64,000 nt of DNA from [Actinomadura] parvosata subsp. kistnae. Lineage in GTDB: Bacteria > Actinomycetota > Actinomycetes > Streptosporangiales > Streptosporangiaceae. Every line of letters begins with the position of its first letter. Within the stretch, counting starts at the first letter, position 1. The stretch lies in assembly GCF_900323885.1 (NCBI RefSeq), contig NZ_OOHJ01000022.1, positions 186,001-250,000 on the forward strand, written 5' to 3'. Below are positions 34,012 through 43,718 of this stretch, piece after piece. The position numbers and the translations under genes were made by a program. The notes beneath the pieces are model-generated. The model made no database searches, was not told where the DNA came from, and saw only the letters and a list, made by a program, of their open reading frames with translations.

Positions 34012-34967
34012 ATGGCCGTTCTGATCCGCACCAGTGACCTGCCGGCCGCACGTCGCCACGACGCCTGGCGCGGCATCGTCTGCGACACGCTCGGTCCGCT
34101 CGACCTGCGCATCGACCCCGACGCGCCGTTACACGGCGAGATCGAGTTCGGCAAGCTCGGCAGCGTGGGCGTCGGCCGCATCCAGACCTCCACCCCGCAC
34201 AGCGTCCACCGCACCTCCGGCCTGATCCGCCGCGACAACCTCGAGCTGTACCGCGTGGTGCTCACCCTGTCGGGCAGCCCGCGCCTGTCGCAGGACGGCC
34301 GCAACACGCAGCTCAGCCGGGGCGAGTTCGCGATCTACGACTTCTCCCGGCCGTACGAGCTGGCCTACGACTCGGCGGTGTGGCTGGCGGTGTTCAGCGT
34401 GCCGCGCGGGCAGCTCGCCGTCCCGGCCGACGCGGTGGCGGAGCTGGCCGCGCTGCCCATCACGGCCGAGTCGGGGCCGCCGCGCTGGCCGTGCCGCTGC
34501 TGCGGCGGGTGGCGCTGGACCATGACACGTACCGGCCCGGCAGCGCCGCGCGGCTGTCCAGCGTGGTGGCGGACCTGGTCAGCGCCGCCGTGGCGGAACG
34601 CCTCGACCAGGCCCGGTCGCTGCCCGCCGACGCCCGGCAGCGGACGTTGCTGATGGAGGTGCACGCGTTCATCGAGCGGCGGCTGGGCGACGCCGAGCTC
34701 GACCCGGCGACCGTCGCCGCGGCCCACCACATCTCCGTGCGTTACCTGCACCGGCTGTTCGAGTCGGAGAACACGACGGTGGCCGCCTGGATCCGGCAGC
34801 GCCGCCTCGAACGGTGCCGCGCCGAGCTGATCTCGGGCGGCAAGCAGTCGGTCAGCACGATCGGCGCCCGCTGGGGGCTGCCGGATGCCGCCCATTTCTC
34901 CAGGTTGTTCCGGCAGGCGTACGGGATGCCGCCGGCGGAGTACCGCCGCGCCCACACCGTGCGCTGA
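34012..34967 (+). CDS. AraC-family transcriptional regulator (frameshifted)
   Basis: N-terminal AraC-binding-like (cupin) domain in residues 1-155 and a C-terminal HTH_18 domain with HHISVRYLHRLFESE and WGLPDAAHFSRLFRQAYG. The two halves are in different frames; one extra G in the G4 run 34473-34476 restores a 318-aa protein. Start ATG 34012 follows GAGGGAGG. It probably controls the VOC protein and hydrolase genes downstream; the effector is unknown. Confidence 0.85.
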
Positions 34968-35005
34968 CCCTCAAGGCACCCACCTCCCGTGCGCTGATCC
35001 TCAAG
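34957..35005 (+). repeat. Direct repeat across the AraC gene stop codon
   Basis: Nineteen bases starting CCGTGCGCTGA at 34957-34975 recur at 34987-35005 with one mismatch, a 30-bp step. The first copy contains the stop codon. Confidence 0.8.
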
Positions 35006-35089
35006 TTCCTTGGCACCCAGATCCAAGACCGGCGGGGCCCTCCCGCAGCACACTTGAGTCACAACACGCGCAAGAGAAGGGATGCGGAG

Positions 35090-35475
35090 ATGCAGCTTTT
35101 CGTCAACGTCCCGGTCAAGGACCTGGACCGGTCGACCAAGTTCTTCACCGAGCTCGGCTTCAACCTGTTCGGCATGGGCCAGGGCCTCGCCTCGGTCATC
35201 ATCAGCGAGCAGACGCAGGTCATGCTGCTGGAGGAGCCGGTGTTCGGCTCGTTCACCACCAAGGAGATCGCCGACGCGAGCAAGAGCACCGAGGCGATCC
35301 TGGTGCTGGGCGTGGAGAACCCGGCCGCGGTCGACGAGCTGGTCGACAAGGCCCTGGCGGCCGGCGCCACCCCGGCGGGCGTCCCGCAGGAGGGCGGCCC
35401 CGTTACCAGCGCGGCTTCGCCGACCTGGACGGCCACCACTGGGAGGTGCTGTGCCTGGTGCCGCCGGCCGAGTGA
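35090..35475 (+). CDS. VOC/glyoxalase-family protein (frameshifted near its end)
   Basis: About 128 aa once corrected. Starts MQLFVNVPVKDLDRSTKFF, a glyoxalase/bleomycin-resistance fold. The last strands (GFADLDGHHWEVLCL) are in another frame; one extra C in the C4 run 35398-35401 restores them, including the metal-ligand Glu of HHWEV. Enzyme or binding protein cannot be told. Followed directly by the hydrolase gene. Confidence 0.85.
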
Positions 35476-35489
35476 AGCGGGACACGATC

Positions 35490-36284
35490 ATGCCTGATGT
35501 GGTGAAGTCACCCGACGGGACCCTCATCGCCTACGACCGGCACGGTGAGGGGCCCGCGGTCGTCCTGGTGCAGGGCGCGTTCACGGACCGGCGGCATCCG
35601 CTCATGACCGCGATCGCGACCGGGCTGTCGCGGTGGTTCACGGTCTACAACTACGACCGGCGCGGGCGCGGCGGCAGCGGCGACACGCAGCCGTACGCGG
35701 TGGAGCGGGAGGTCGAGGACCTGGCCGCCGTCATCGGGGCCGCCGGCGGGTCGGCCATGGTGTTCGGCGGGTCGTCGGGCGCGGCGCTGGCCCTGGAGGC
35801 GGCAGTCGCGATCCCGGGCATCACGAAGCTGGCCGTGTGGGAGCCGCCCTACCACGTGGACGACAGCGCGCCCGCCCTCCCCCTCGACCTCGCCGAGCGG
35901 CTCTCCCTGCTGGTCGAGACGGGCAACCGCGCGGAGGCGGTGGAGCTGTTCCTGGTCGAGGCGGCCGAGGTGCCGCGCGAGGCCGTGGCGGGCATGCGGT
36001 CGCACCCCGCGTGGGCGGAGATGGAGGCGGTGGCGCACACGCTGGCGTACGAGGCGGCCGTGCTCGGCCCCGGCAACGCGCTCCCCGCCGCCCTCCTGGC
36101 CGACATCACGCAGCCGACGCTGGTGCTCAACGGCGCCGACAGCCCGGCGTGGATGGCGAACGCGGGGCTGGAGGTGGCGGCGGCGGTGCCGGGGGCGGTG
36201 CGGCGCGTCCTGGAGGACCAGACGCACAACGTGGCGCCGGAGGCGCTGGTACCCGAACTGCTGGAATTCTTCGTGACCGCCTGA
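35490..36284 (+). CDS. Alpha/beta-hydrolase
   Basis: 264-aa alpha/beta-hydrolase. Nucleophile elbow FGGSSGA (Ser95), YDRRGRGGSGD strand before it, acid in LNGADSP and His in DQTHNVAP. Cytosolic, no signal. ATG 35490 is preferred; GTG 35472 overlaps the VOC stop (GTGA) and is an alternative. Likely co-transcribed with the VOC gene. Substrate unknown. Confidence 0.88.
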   Translation: MPDVVKSPDGTLIAYDRHGEGPAVVLVQGAFTDRRHPLMTAIATGLSRWFTVYNYDRRGRGGSGDTQPYAVEREVEDLAAVIGAAGGSAMVFGGSSGAALALEAAVAIPGITKLAVWEPPYHVDDSAPALPLDLAERLSLLVETGNRAEAVELFLVEAAEVPREAVAGMRSHPAWAEMEAVAHTLAYEAAVLGPGNALPAALLADITQPTLVLNGADSPAWMANAGLEVAAAVPGAVRRVLEDQTHNVAPEALVPELLEFFVTA

Positions 36285-36427
36285 CGCACCCGGCGCCAGG
36301 CGGGCGCATCCGACGGGGACGCCCGGCAGGCGCAGGAAGCGGACACGTCCAGGCGGCGGCCTCGGGACGGCTTTACATAACGCGAAGATAACAAACCTAT
36401 CGGGCACTCGGTTTTCTGGGTGACACT
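36285..36427 (+). other. Intergenic region before the GH3 gene
   Basis: No gene. After a GC-rich stretch it turns AT-richer (36370-36415, TTTACATAACGCGAAGATAA), the likely promoter area for the glycosidase. No clear operator palindrome seen. Confidence 0.4.
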
Positions 36428-38771
36428 GTGCTCGTGGACCTCGATGAACTGATCTCCCGCCTCGACCTGCCCACCAAGATCAGCCTGCTGACCGGCGCCG
36501 ATATGTGGTCGCTGCCCCCGCTGCCCGAGATCGGGCTCGACCGGCTCGTGATGAGCGACGGCCCCATCGGCGTACGGGGCGAGCAGTGGAGCGCCGGCGA
36601 CCCCTCGATCGCCCTGCCCAGCCCGACGGCACTGGCCGCCACCTGGGACGTGGAGCTGGTCCGGCGGGCCGGCCGGCTGCTCGCCCAGGAGGCGCGGCGC
36701 AAGGGCGTGCACGTCCTGCTCGCGCCCACCCTCAACCTGCACCGCTCCCCCCTCGGCGGCCGGCACTTCGAGTGCTTCTCCGAGGACGCGTTCCTGACGG
36801 GCGAGATCGGCGCGGCGTACGTCGAGGGCGTGCAGGAGGGCGGGGTCGCCACCACGCCCAAGCACTTCGTGGCCAACGACTTCGAGACCGACCGCTTCAC
36901 CGCAGACGTGGTGGTCGGCGAGCAGGCGCTGCGGGAGCTGTACCTGCGGCCGTTCGAGCGGGTGGTGCAGGCCGGGGCGTGGGGCGTGATGACGGCCTAC
37001 AACTCGGTGAACGGGACCACCATGACCGAGCACTCCGAGCTGGTGAACGGCGTGCTGAAGGGCGAGTGGGGCTTCGACGGGTTCGTCGTGTCGGACTGGA
37101 CGGCGGTGCGCTCGACCGAGGCCGCCGCCCTCGGGGGCACCGACGTGGCCATGCCGGGGCCGTCGGGGCCGTGGGGCGAGCTGCTGGAGGCGGCCGTACG
37201 CGAGGGCCGGGTGCCGGAGTCGGCCGTGGACGACCGCGTCCGCCGCATCCTCCGCCTGGCCGAACGCGTCGGCGCCCTCCGCCCGGACGACCGCGCCGGC
37301 ACCGCCGGCCCCGCGCCGATCGACGGGGTGGCCTTGGTGCGGGAGATCGGGGCCCGGGCCTTCACCCTGCTGACCAACGACGGCGTTCTGCCGTTGCGGG
37401 GCAGCCCGACGCTGGCCGTCATCGGGGCGGCGGCCCGGGAGGCGCGCGTGATGGGCGGTGGGAGCGCGCAGGTCTTCCCCGATCGGGTCGTCTCGCCGCT
37501 GCAGGGACTGTCCGAGCGCACCGGCGTCCGGTACGCCCTGGGCACCGATCCGCGCATCCGCCTGGCCCCGATCCCCGGTCCCGTCACGGCGGAGTTCCTG
37601 GACGAGGCGGGGGTGGTGCTGAGGGAGGAGCGGCTGGCCGGCGGCGAGGCTCGATGGCTGGGGCAGTTGCCGCCTGGCGTGGAGGCCGGGCGGCTCAGGA
37701 ACGTCCGGTTGCGGGCGGCGTACACGGCCGAATCGAGCGGCGAGCACGAGCTGTCGGTGGCCGGGGTGGGCGCGTTCACGCTCACCGTGAACGGCGAGGT
37801 CGTCCTCGACGAGAGCATCGGGCTGGACGGTGGCGATCCGGCCGCCGCGTTCCTGTCACCGCCGGAGAGGCGGGTCGCCGTGGCCATGGCGGCCGGGGAG
37901 ACGTACGAGGTGGTCGTCACGCATCCGGCCGGCACGTTCGGCGGGATGGCGGTGGTGTCGTTCACGCTCGGGCACGCGGACCCCGCGCCCGGCGAGGACG
38001 AGCAGCTGGCCGAGGCGGTGCGGGTGGCCCGCGAGTGCGACGTGGCGGTGGTGGTGGCCGCGACGACGCCGGAGGTGGAGAGCGAGGGGTTCGACCGGGC
38101 GGACCTGCGGCTGCCGGGGCGCCAGGACGAGCTGATCAGCGCCGTGGCGGCGGCGAACCCGCGCACGGTGGTCGTCGTCAACGCGGGCTCGCCGGTGGAG
38201 ATGCCGTGGCTGCCGGAGGTGGCGGCGGTGCTGCTGACCTGGTTCCCGGGGCAGGAGGCGGGGCCGCGCTGGCGGACGTTCTCTTCGGTGACGCCGAGCC
38301 CGGCGGGCGGCTGCCCACGACGTGGCCGGAGCGGCTGGCGGACGCGCCGGTGTCGGCGGTGACGCCCGTGGACGGGAAGGTGTGCTACGACGAGGGCGTG
38401 TTCGTCGGCTATCCGGCGTGGCGGCGGGCCGAGCGGGCGCCGGCGTTCTGGTTCGGGCACGGCCTCGGGTACACGACCTGGTCGTACGACTCGATCGCGG
38501 CCGAGGGCAGCACCGTGACCGTGGCCGTCACGAACACCGGCACGCGCCCCGGCCGGGAGGTCGTGCAGGTGTACGCGGGCCGCGCCGGACGCTGGCCGCG
38601 TTCGACGTGGTCGAGGCGGAGCCCGGGCAGACCGTGGTCACGACGCTGTTCCTGCCGGAGCGGGCCTTCCAGGTGTGGGAGGACGGCTGGCGCACGGTCG
38701 AGGGCGGGCACCTGGTGGAGGTGGGCCGCAGCGCGGCGGATCTCAGGCTGTCGGCAACGGTGAAGATCTAG
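36428..38771 (+). CDS. Glycoside hydrolase family 3 beta-glucosidase with PA14-like insert (two frameshifts)
   Basis: About 781 aa when corrected. GH3 N domain with KHFVANDFE and nucleophile in GFVVSDWTAV (Asp223), then a (alpha/beta)6 domain interrupted by a PA14-like segment (YTAESSGEHELSV, FTLTVNGEVVLDE), then a Fn3-like C-terminus (VTVAVTNTGTRPGREVVQVY). The frame breaks at the G4 run 38260-38263 and near 38587; one extra G at each restores it. No signal peptide, so it acts on imported oligosaccharides. Start GTG 36428. Confidence 0.88.
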
Positions 38772-38837
38772 TCACAGCCGGAGAACGGCCGGGGCGCGTT
38801 TTCCATAGTGCACCAGTTGGTTTGTATCCTTCTGAGC

Positions 38838-39518
38838 ATGGCAAAGTCCGAGGACTCAGAGAAGCCGGGGCGCATCAAGCAGCTCCGCATGATCGCGCAG
38901 ATCATCAAGCAGGCCAACCCCAAGGGGATGCCGATCGTCTTCCTCTCGGCGGTGGGCACGCTGGCTGTGGTCGTCGTGATCGGTCTGGTCACGGGCTACC
39001 TGTGGTATTCGGTGTTCATCGGCGTCCTGGCCGCGCTCACCGTCGGCCTGGTGGTGTTCGGCCAGCTCGCGCAGCGGGCCCAATACTCGATCCTGCACGG
39101 CCAGACCGGCGCGGCGGCGGCCGTGCTGCAGGGCATGCGCGGCAACTGGCAGGTGACCCCGGCCATCGCGGTCAACCGCGACCAGGACCTCGTGCACCTC
39201 GTGGTGGGGTACCCGGGTGTCGTGCTGGTGTCCGAGGGGCCGGGCAACCGGGTGGCGAAGATGCTGAAGGCCGAGAAGCAGCGCATCTCGCGGGTGGTGC
39301 TGGGTGTCGAGATCTACGACGTTCAGTGTGGTGACGGCGAGGGGCAGGTGCCGCTCGGCAAGCTGCAGCGGCACCTGATGAAGCTGCCGCGCAACCTGAA
39401 GAAGCCGTCGGTCAACGAGGTGAAGGACCGGCTGCGTTCGCTGCCGCGCAACATGCCGATGCCGAAGGGCCCGATGCCCAAGGGCGCCCGCATGCCGCGC
39501 GGCCCGAAGATGCGCTAG
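38838..39518 (+). CDS. DUF4191 membrane protein
   Basis: 226-aa DUF4191 protein: two transmembrane helices (about 32-55 and 58-78), a globular part, and a basic C-terminus with Met/Pro/Lys repeats (PMPKGPMPKGARMPRGPK). Function unknown. In mycobacteria the same gene directly follows lipA; here it is about 5 kb away, separated by four accessory genes. ATG 38838 gives the conserved MAKSED start. Confidence 0.88.
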   Translation: MAKSEDSEKPGRIKQLRMIAQIIKQANPKGMPIVFLSAVGTLAVVVVIGLVTGYLWYSVFIGVLAALTVGLVVFGQLAQRAQYSILHGQTGAAAAVLQGMRGNWQVTPAIAVNRDQDLVHLVVGYPGVVLVSEGPGNRVAKMLKAEKQRISRVVLGVEIYDVQCGDGEGQVPLGKLQRHLMKLPRNLKKPSVNEVKDRLRSLPRNMPMPKGPMPKGARMPRGPKMR

Positions 39519-39588
39519 TGCCGTCCCCTGCGTCCCGGCCGGAGAGACGCCGGTGCCGTCCCCCTCGTCACAGGCCGAGGAGGCGCCG
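39519..39588 (+). repeat. Imperfect direct repeat at DUF4191/methyltransferase junction
   Basis: GTGCCGTCCCC at 39519 recurs at 39553, and the following bases (CGGCCGGAGAGACGCCG versus AGGCCGAGGAGGCGCCG) also align, a step of about 34 bp. The methyltransferase start codon I chose lies in the second copy; the first copy also begins with GTG. Confidence 0.6.
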
Positions 39589-40352
39589 GCGTTGTCGGCT
39601 TCGTCGCGGGCCAATCGGGGCTGGTGGGACGGCAATGCCGACGACTACCAGGTCGAGCACGGCTCCTTCCTGCGCGACGACGGGTTCGTGTGGGGCCCTG
39701 AGGGGCTCGACGAGGCCGACGCGCGGCTGCTCGGCGACGTGCGCGGCCGGCAGGTGCTGGAGATCGGCTGCGGCGCCGCCCAGTGCGCCCGGTGGCTGGT
39801 GCGGCAGGGGCGCGGGTGGCGGCGTTCGACATCTCGCACCGCCAGCTCCGCCACTCGCAGCGCATCGACCTCGACACGGGGGTGCGCGTCCCGGTGGTGC
39901 AGGCCGACGCGGAGGCGCTGCCGTTCGCCGGCGGCTCCTTCGACGTGGCCTGCTCCGCCTACGGGGCGCTGCCGTTCGTGGCGGACCCCCTGGCGGTCTT
40001 CCGTGAGGTGCGCCGGGTGCTGCGGCCGGGCGGGCGGTTCGTGTTCTCGGTGAGCCATCCTGTCCGGTGGGCGTTCCCGGACGATCCGGGGCCGCGGGGG
40101 CTGACGTCCGACCGGTCGTACTTCGATCGCACGCCGTACGAGGAGCGTGACGAACGCGGCGCGCTCACCTACGTCGAGCACCATCGCACGATGGCCGACT
40201 GGGTGAATCTGCTGGCGGCCTCCGGGCTGACGATCGCCGGGCTGGTGGAGCCCGAGTGGCCCGAGGGGCATGAGCGGGTGTGGGGCGGCTGGAGCCCCCT
40301 GCGTGGCCGTCACCTTCCCGGCACGGCCATCTTCACCTGTGTGAGTTTTTAG
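39553..40352 (+). CDS. Class I SAM-dependent methyltransferase (frameshifted)
   Basis: About 266 aa when corrected. Motif I is VLEIGCGAAQCARWL; after the break come FDISHRQLRHS, DAEALPFAGGSFDVA and LRPGGRFVFS, all normal for a UbiE/Methyltransf_11 enzyme. One extra G in the G4 run 39807-39810 restores the frame. GTG 39553 is one option; 39519 is possible if the upstream repeat has an indel. Acceptor unknown. Confidence 0.85.
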
Positions 40353-41284
40353 CGCGCGTACCTGGCGGCCATGGCGTGGAAGACCTCCTTGGGCTCCCAG
40401 CGGGTCTCGTCGAGCATCCTGATGACGCCGTACGAGCCGAGGTCGTCCTCGCCGAAGCGGTTGTAGGCGGCGTAGGTGAACCACAGGGCGGTCTCCACGC
40501 CCTCCGCCTCGAAGATGTCCAGCAGTTCGTGGAAGTAGCGGACCTGCTCGCCCTCGTCGCGCACCGCGCCCTCGGGCACCACCCAGGCCATGCCGCCCAG
40601 GTCACCCGCCCCCTTGTAGGCGCAGGTGCCGAACTCGGTGACGGCGACCGGCTTGCCGTGCGTGAACAGGGCGCGCAGCTCGTCGGTGTAGTCGTGGGCG
40701 TTGTAGGCGGCGCGGTAGGCGTCCGAGCTCACGATGTCGAACGGCGTCCAGTCGATCCGCTCCCAGGGCCCCGCGGCGTAGGTGATCCGCCCGCCGAACA
40801 CCGGCCGGACCGCCTCCATCATCTGCGCGAGGTAGGCGTTGAAGCGCGGCATGACGTCCGTCATCAGGCCGCGCCACCAGTTCTCGTCGCCGGCCCCCAT
40901 CATGTCGAGCCGGTCGCGGTAGCTCTCGCCCTCGATGAAGCCCTTGCCGAAGGCGCTGGTCTCGCAGCCGGTGACGTAGACGACCTCGGCGCCCGAGCGG
41001 CGCAGGCTCTCGGCCAGCTCCGCGCCCGCCGCGAGGGCGGGGATCAGCTGCTCCTGGTCGAGGTCCACGGGGAACGGCGCGAACCACACCTCCAGCCCGG
41101 CGGCGGCGGCCCGCTCGGCGGCGACGGTCATGCGCCGCGGGTCCATCCCCGAGATCCGGACCACCTCGCAGTGCAGGTCGTCGGCGATGACGCGCATGTC
41201 GCGGGCGACGGTCTCGGGGTCGAACGTCTCGCGGGACGCTGAACCCGGCAGGAACCCCGTGTCATAGTTGATCCCCTTTTTCAC
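40349..41284 (-). CDS. TIM-barrel glycoside-hydrolase-like protein
   Basis: 311-aa cytosolic protein starting VKKGINYDTGFLPG. The pattern of strands (VVRISGMDP, VWFAPFPVD, VVYVTGCETSAF, DIVSSDAY, VAVTEFGTC with a Glu, ALWFTYAAY) is that of a (beta/alpha)8 glycosidase with Glu acid/base candidates. Relatives are sometimes labelled abortive-infection proteins, for which I see no support. GTG overlaps the TetR stop (GTGA) and has GAGGGA upstream. Convergent 3-nt antisense overlap with the methyltransferase. Confidence 0.75.
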   Translation of the reverse strand: MKKGINYDTGFLPGSASRETFDPETVARDMRVIADDLHCEVVRISGMDPRRMTVAAERAAAAGLEVWFAPFPVDLDQEQLIPALAAGAELAESLRRSGAEVVYVTGCETSAFGKGFIEGESYRDRLDMMGAGDENWWRGLMTDVMPRFNAYLAQMMEAVRPVFGGRITYAAGPWERIDWTPFDIVSSDAYRAAYNAHDYTDELRALFTHGKPVAVTEFGTCAYKGAGDLGGMAWVVPEGAVRDEGEQVRYFHELLDIFEAEGVETALWFTYAAYNRFGEDDLGSYGVIRMLDETRWEPKEVFHAMAARYAR

Positions 41285-41901
41285 GATTTTTCTCCCTCGA
41301 TGGATGAGAAGCCGTGCTCCAGGAGGTCGAAGGCCAGCTCGATCTCCTCCCCCAGCGACCGTTGCGCCTCCTCCAGCGGGACGCCCGTGGACAGCCGGTG
41401 GAAGAACGCCTCCTGCAACGTGGTGATGGCGGCGGTGACCTGCCCCGCCAGGAGCCACGGCACGAGACCGCGGCCGGGCATCGCCTCCCCGAGCGCGGCG
41501 GCCAGCTCGGAGCGCTCGCCCATGTTCGTCTGGTACACGCCGGCGAGCAGGGCGGGGCTCGACGAGATGACCCGCACCCGCACCAGCAGCCCCTCGACGT
41601 CGAGCCCGCCCATGCCCTGCCGGGCCATCCCGCGGTAGTGCTCGCGCAGGGCGTCGAGCGGCGACTGGCCCTCACGCCGCCCGGCCACGATCGCCGCGTG
41701 GTCGTCCTTGATCGCGTCGAGGACCAGGCACTCCTTGCTCGGGAAGTAGTTGAACAGGGTGACCTTGGCGACCCCGGCCGCCTCGGCGACCTCGTTGACC
41801 GTCACGGCGTCGTAGCCGCGCTCGTCGAACAGCCGCAGTGCCACCTCGGAGATCCGCCGCCGGGTCTCCTCCTTCTTGCGCTCCCTGAGCCCCGCCATCA
41901 T
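41281..41901 (-). CDS. TetR-family transcriptional regulator
   Basis: 206-aa TetR regulator: HTH at residues 10-58 (ALRLFDERGYDAVTVNEVAEAAGVAKVTLFNYF), then a variable ligand domain. It heads a two-gene operon with the TIM-barrel protein (4-nt overlap). A perfect 11-bp-arm inverted repeat lies 15-46 nt upstream, fitting autorepression. ATG 41901 (or 41898). Confidence 0.93.
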   Translation of the reverse strand: MMAGLRERKKEETRRRISEVALRLFDERGYDAVTVNEVAEAAGVAKVTLFNYFPSKECLVLDAIKDDHAAIVAGRREGQSPLDALREHYRGMARQGMGGLDVEGLLVRVRVISSSPALLAGVYQTNMGERSELAAALGEAMPGRGLVPWLLAGQVTAAITTLQEAFFHRLSTGVPLEEAQRSLGEEIELAFDLLEHGFSSIEGEKS

Positions 41902-41915
41902 GCGGACAGCATAAA

Positions 41916-41947
41916 CCGTACCGGGTATAAATTTAAACCCGGTACGG
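41916..41947. promoter_or_regulatory. Candidate TetR operator
   Basis: Perfect inverted repeat with arms CCGTACCGGGT (41916-41926) and ACCCGGTACGG (41937-41947) around a 10-base A/T spacer. Located directly upstream of the TetR gene, over the likely promoter. Confidence 0.82.
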
Positions 41948-41963
41948 CTTTCAGGCTGACGGA

Positions 41964-42425
41964 CTACATCCGGACGACCATCGTGTTGGACGCGCGGTCG
42001 TGGATCCCCCGGTGGTCGCGATCCCAGATCGCGGCCGGGACGACCAGCGCCAGCAGCACCGTGCGCACCGCGACCGGCAGCAGCCTCGGGTCGCCGCCGT
42101 CCATCGCGGCGACCCTGATGCCCATCAGCCGGTGCCCGAACGTCTGGCCCATCCACCCGACCAGCACGAGGTACTGCAGCGCGAACACCAGCACCGGCGC
42201 CCACGGCGACTCGGCGGGGTTCATCCGGAGCAGCAGCTGCACGACCACCCACGTGCAGATCATCCAGTCGATGACGAGCGCGCCGATCCTGCGGCCCCAG
42301 CCCGCGATCGACCCGCTGCCCTCCTCGGGCAGCCCCAGGCGCTCGCCGGGATATCCGAGATCGATACCGGCGGACCTGACCCCGCCCAGCCAGGTCTGCG
42401 TCCACCGAGGCTCGTTCCTGCTCAT
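41964..42425 (-). CDS. RDD-family membrane protein
   Basis: 153-aa RDD protein: SIAGWGRRIGALVIDWM with the Arg and Asp hallmarks, about three helices, and WDRDHRGIHDRAS at the end with the second Asp pair. Function unknown. The RDD gene next to glnA is conserved in actinobacteria. Confidence 0.88.
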   Translation of the reverse strand: MSRNEPRWTQTWLGGVRSAGIDLGYPGERLGLPEEGSGSIAGWGRRIGALVIDWMICTWVVVQLLLRMNPAESPWAPVLVFALQYLVLVGWMGQTFGHRLMGIRVAAMDGGDPRLLPVAVRTVLLALVVPAAIWDRDHRGIHDRASNTMVVRM

Positions 42426-42492
42426 GCCTCCACGGTAGCCGCCCGGGGGGCCGGTCCGGATTGTGACCCAACCGCGTCACCGACCGGCCATC

Positions 42493-43590
42493 ATGGACGC
42501 CATGCCACACGGGGATGATCTAGACCAGCGCTTCAACGAGCTGGTCGCGCAGATAGACGCCGAGCAGCAGCGCAAGATGCGGGCGGCGGCGAAGAAGGGC
42601 GCCAGGGCGTCACGGCGGGCCAGGAACGCGGAGCGGGAGCGCTTACGCCCCGCCGCCACCGCCTGGGAGGACCCGGCGCCCCGGCGCGGGGGCAGGCGGA
42701 TCTGGCCGGCGCTGGCGGGGGTGACGGCGGTGGTCACGGCCGCGAGCCTCGTCCTCACGCTCCGGCCCGGCCTGCTCACGCCGGTGGGCGCGGTGCCCGA
42801 GGAGACGATGCCGGAGGAGACGATGCCGGTGGCGGCCCCGCCGGCCTCGATGAACGCGGGGCCGGTCCCCGAGGAGACGACACCGGTGCGGCCCACCGCG
42901 CAGGGGCCGTTCGCGGGCTCACCGGCGGAGGGGTGGGCCGAGGGCGCCGACGGTTTCGACCTGCCCAAGGCCAAGGCGACCGGCGGCCTGTCGGAGAAGG
43001 ACGTGGCCAAGGGGATCGAGCGGACGCGCGCGTTGCTGTCGGCCGCCCACCTCGACCGCAAGACGCTCTTCGGGGGCCATCCGGCGGCGTTCGTGAAGCT
43101 GCTCCCTCGCGACGAGCGGTCGTGGTTCACCAAGCGGCTGCACCGCGAGGGCCGCGACGGCACCCGCTCGTGGGTGACCAGCTTCGCGCCCAAGACGGCC
43201 GAGCGGGCCAGCGACGTGGTCAAGGTGCGCGGCAGGACGAAGCTGTCGTCGTTCCGGCTGGACGGGCGCAGGGGCGCCAAGCTGGAGACCGACCACATCA
43301 TCGTGCACGCCGTCCAGCGGCCGGGGCAGCCGGAGACCGCCATCCGCCTGGTGACGCGCCAGCGCGGCACGTTCCTGATCTACCGGGAGGGGGAGGAGCT
43401 GGTCGTCTGGGTGCGGCAGATGGGCGGGAGCGCGACGCCGGCCCGGTGCGACGTGGACGACGCCTACATCCACCCCTTCTACGCCGACTCCGCCCCCAGT
43501 ACGAAGCGGCCGGAAGGCGCGCCCGTGGACCCGTACGACCTGGACGCGCCCGACCCCGACGGCGACTGCCACGCCTCCAAGCGCACGTGA
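42493..43590 (+). CDS. Conserved hypothetical protein with one membrane helix
   Basis: About 365 aa. Residues 1-65 are charged, one transmembrane helix follows (about 70-90), then a Pro/Glu-rich spacer with EETMP repeats and a C-terminal extracytoplasmic domain (from FDLPKAKATGG) containing RTKLSSFRLDGRR and a single Cys in ARCDVDDAYIHPFY. I recognise no family with confidence. Starts at 42463 (GTG) and 42502 (ATG) are alternatives; no strong ribosome site decides. Confidence 0.65.
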   Translation: MDAMPHGDDLDQRFNELVAQIDAEQQRKMRAAAKKGARASRRARNAERERLRPAATAWEDPAPRRGGRRIWPALAGVTAVVTAASLVLTLRPGLLTPVGAVPEETMPEETMPVAAPPASMNAGPVPEETTPVRPTAQGPFAGSPAEGWAEGADGFDLPKAKATGGLSEKDVAKGIERTRALLSAAHLDRKTLFGGHPAAFVKLLPRDERSWFTKRLHREGRDGTRSWVTSFAPKTAERASDVVKVRGRTKLSSFRLDGRRGAKLETDHIIVHAVQRPGQPETAIRLVTRQRGTFLIYREGEELVVWVRQMGGSATPARCDVDDAYIHPFYADSAPSTKRPEGAPVDPYDLDAPDPDGDCHASKRT

Positions 43591-43630
43591 GCACGCCCCC
43601 CGCGACGGCTTTGCGGCACCCTGACCCTGC

Positions 43631-43668
43631 GTAACACGTGCGAAACAATCGAGACACCGTACGGAAAC
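43631..43668 (+). promoter_or_regulatory. GlnR box upstream of glnA
   Basis: Complete four-part GlnR site: GTAAC (43631), GAAAC (43642), GACAC (43653), GAAAC (43664), each separated by exactly six bases. This matches the published actinobacterial consensus GTnAC-n6-GAAAC repeated. It lies 51 nt before the glnA start. Confidence 0.9.
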
Positions 43669-43718
43669 GGCCGCGCCCTAGCGTCGCAATGATGGCCAGT
43701 CCCCAGGGAGGTTCGAGA

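Noticed and set aside
40349..41284. Phage abortive-infection gene
   Set aside because: The sequence has a TIM-barrel pattern and no defence neighbours; the label circulates without evidence visible here.
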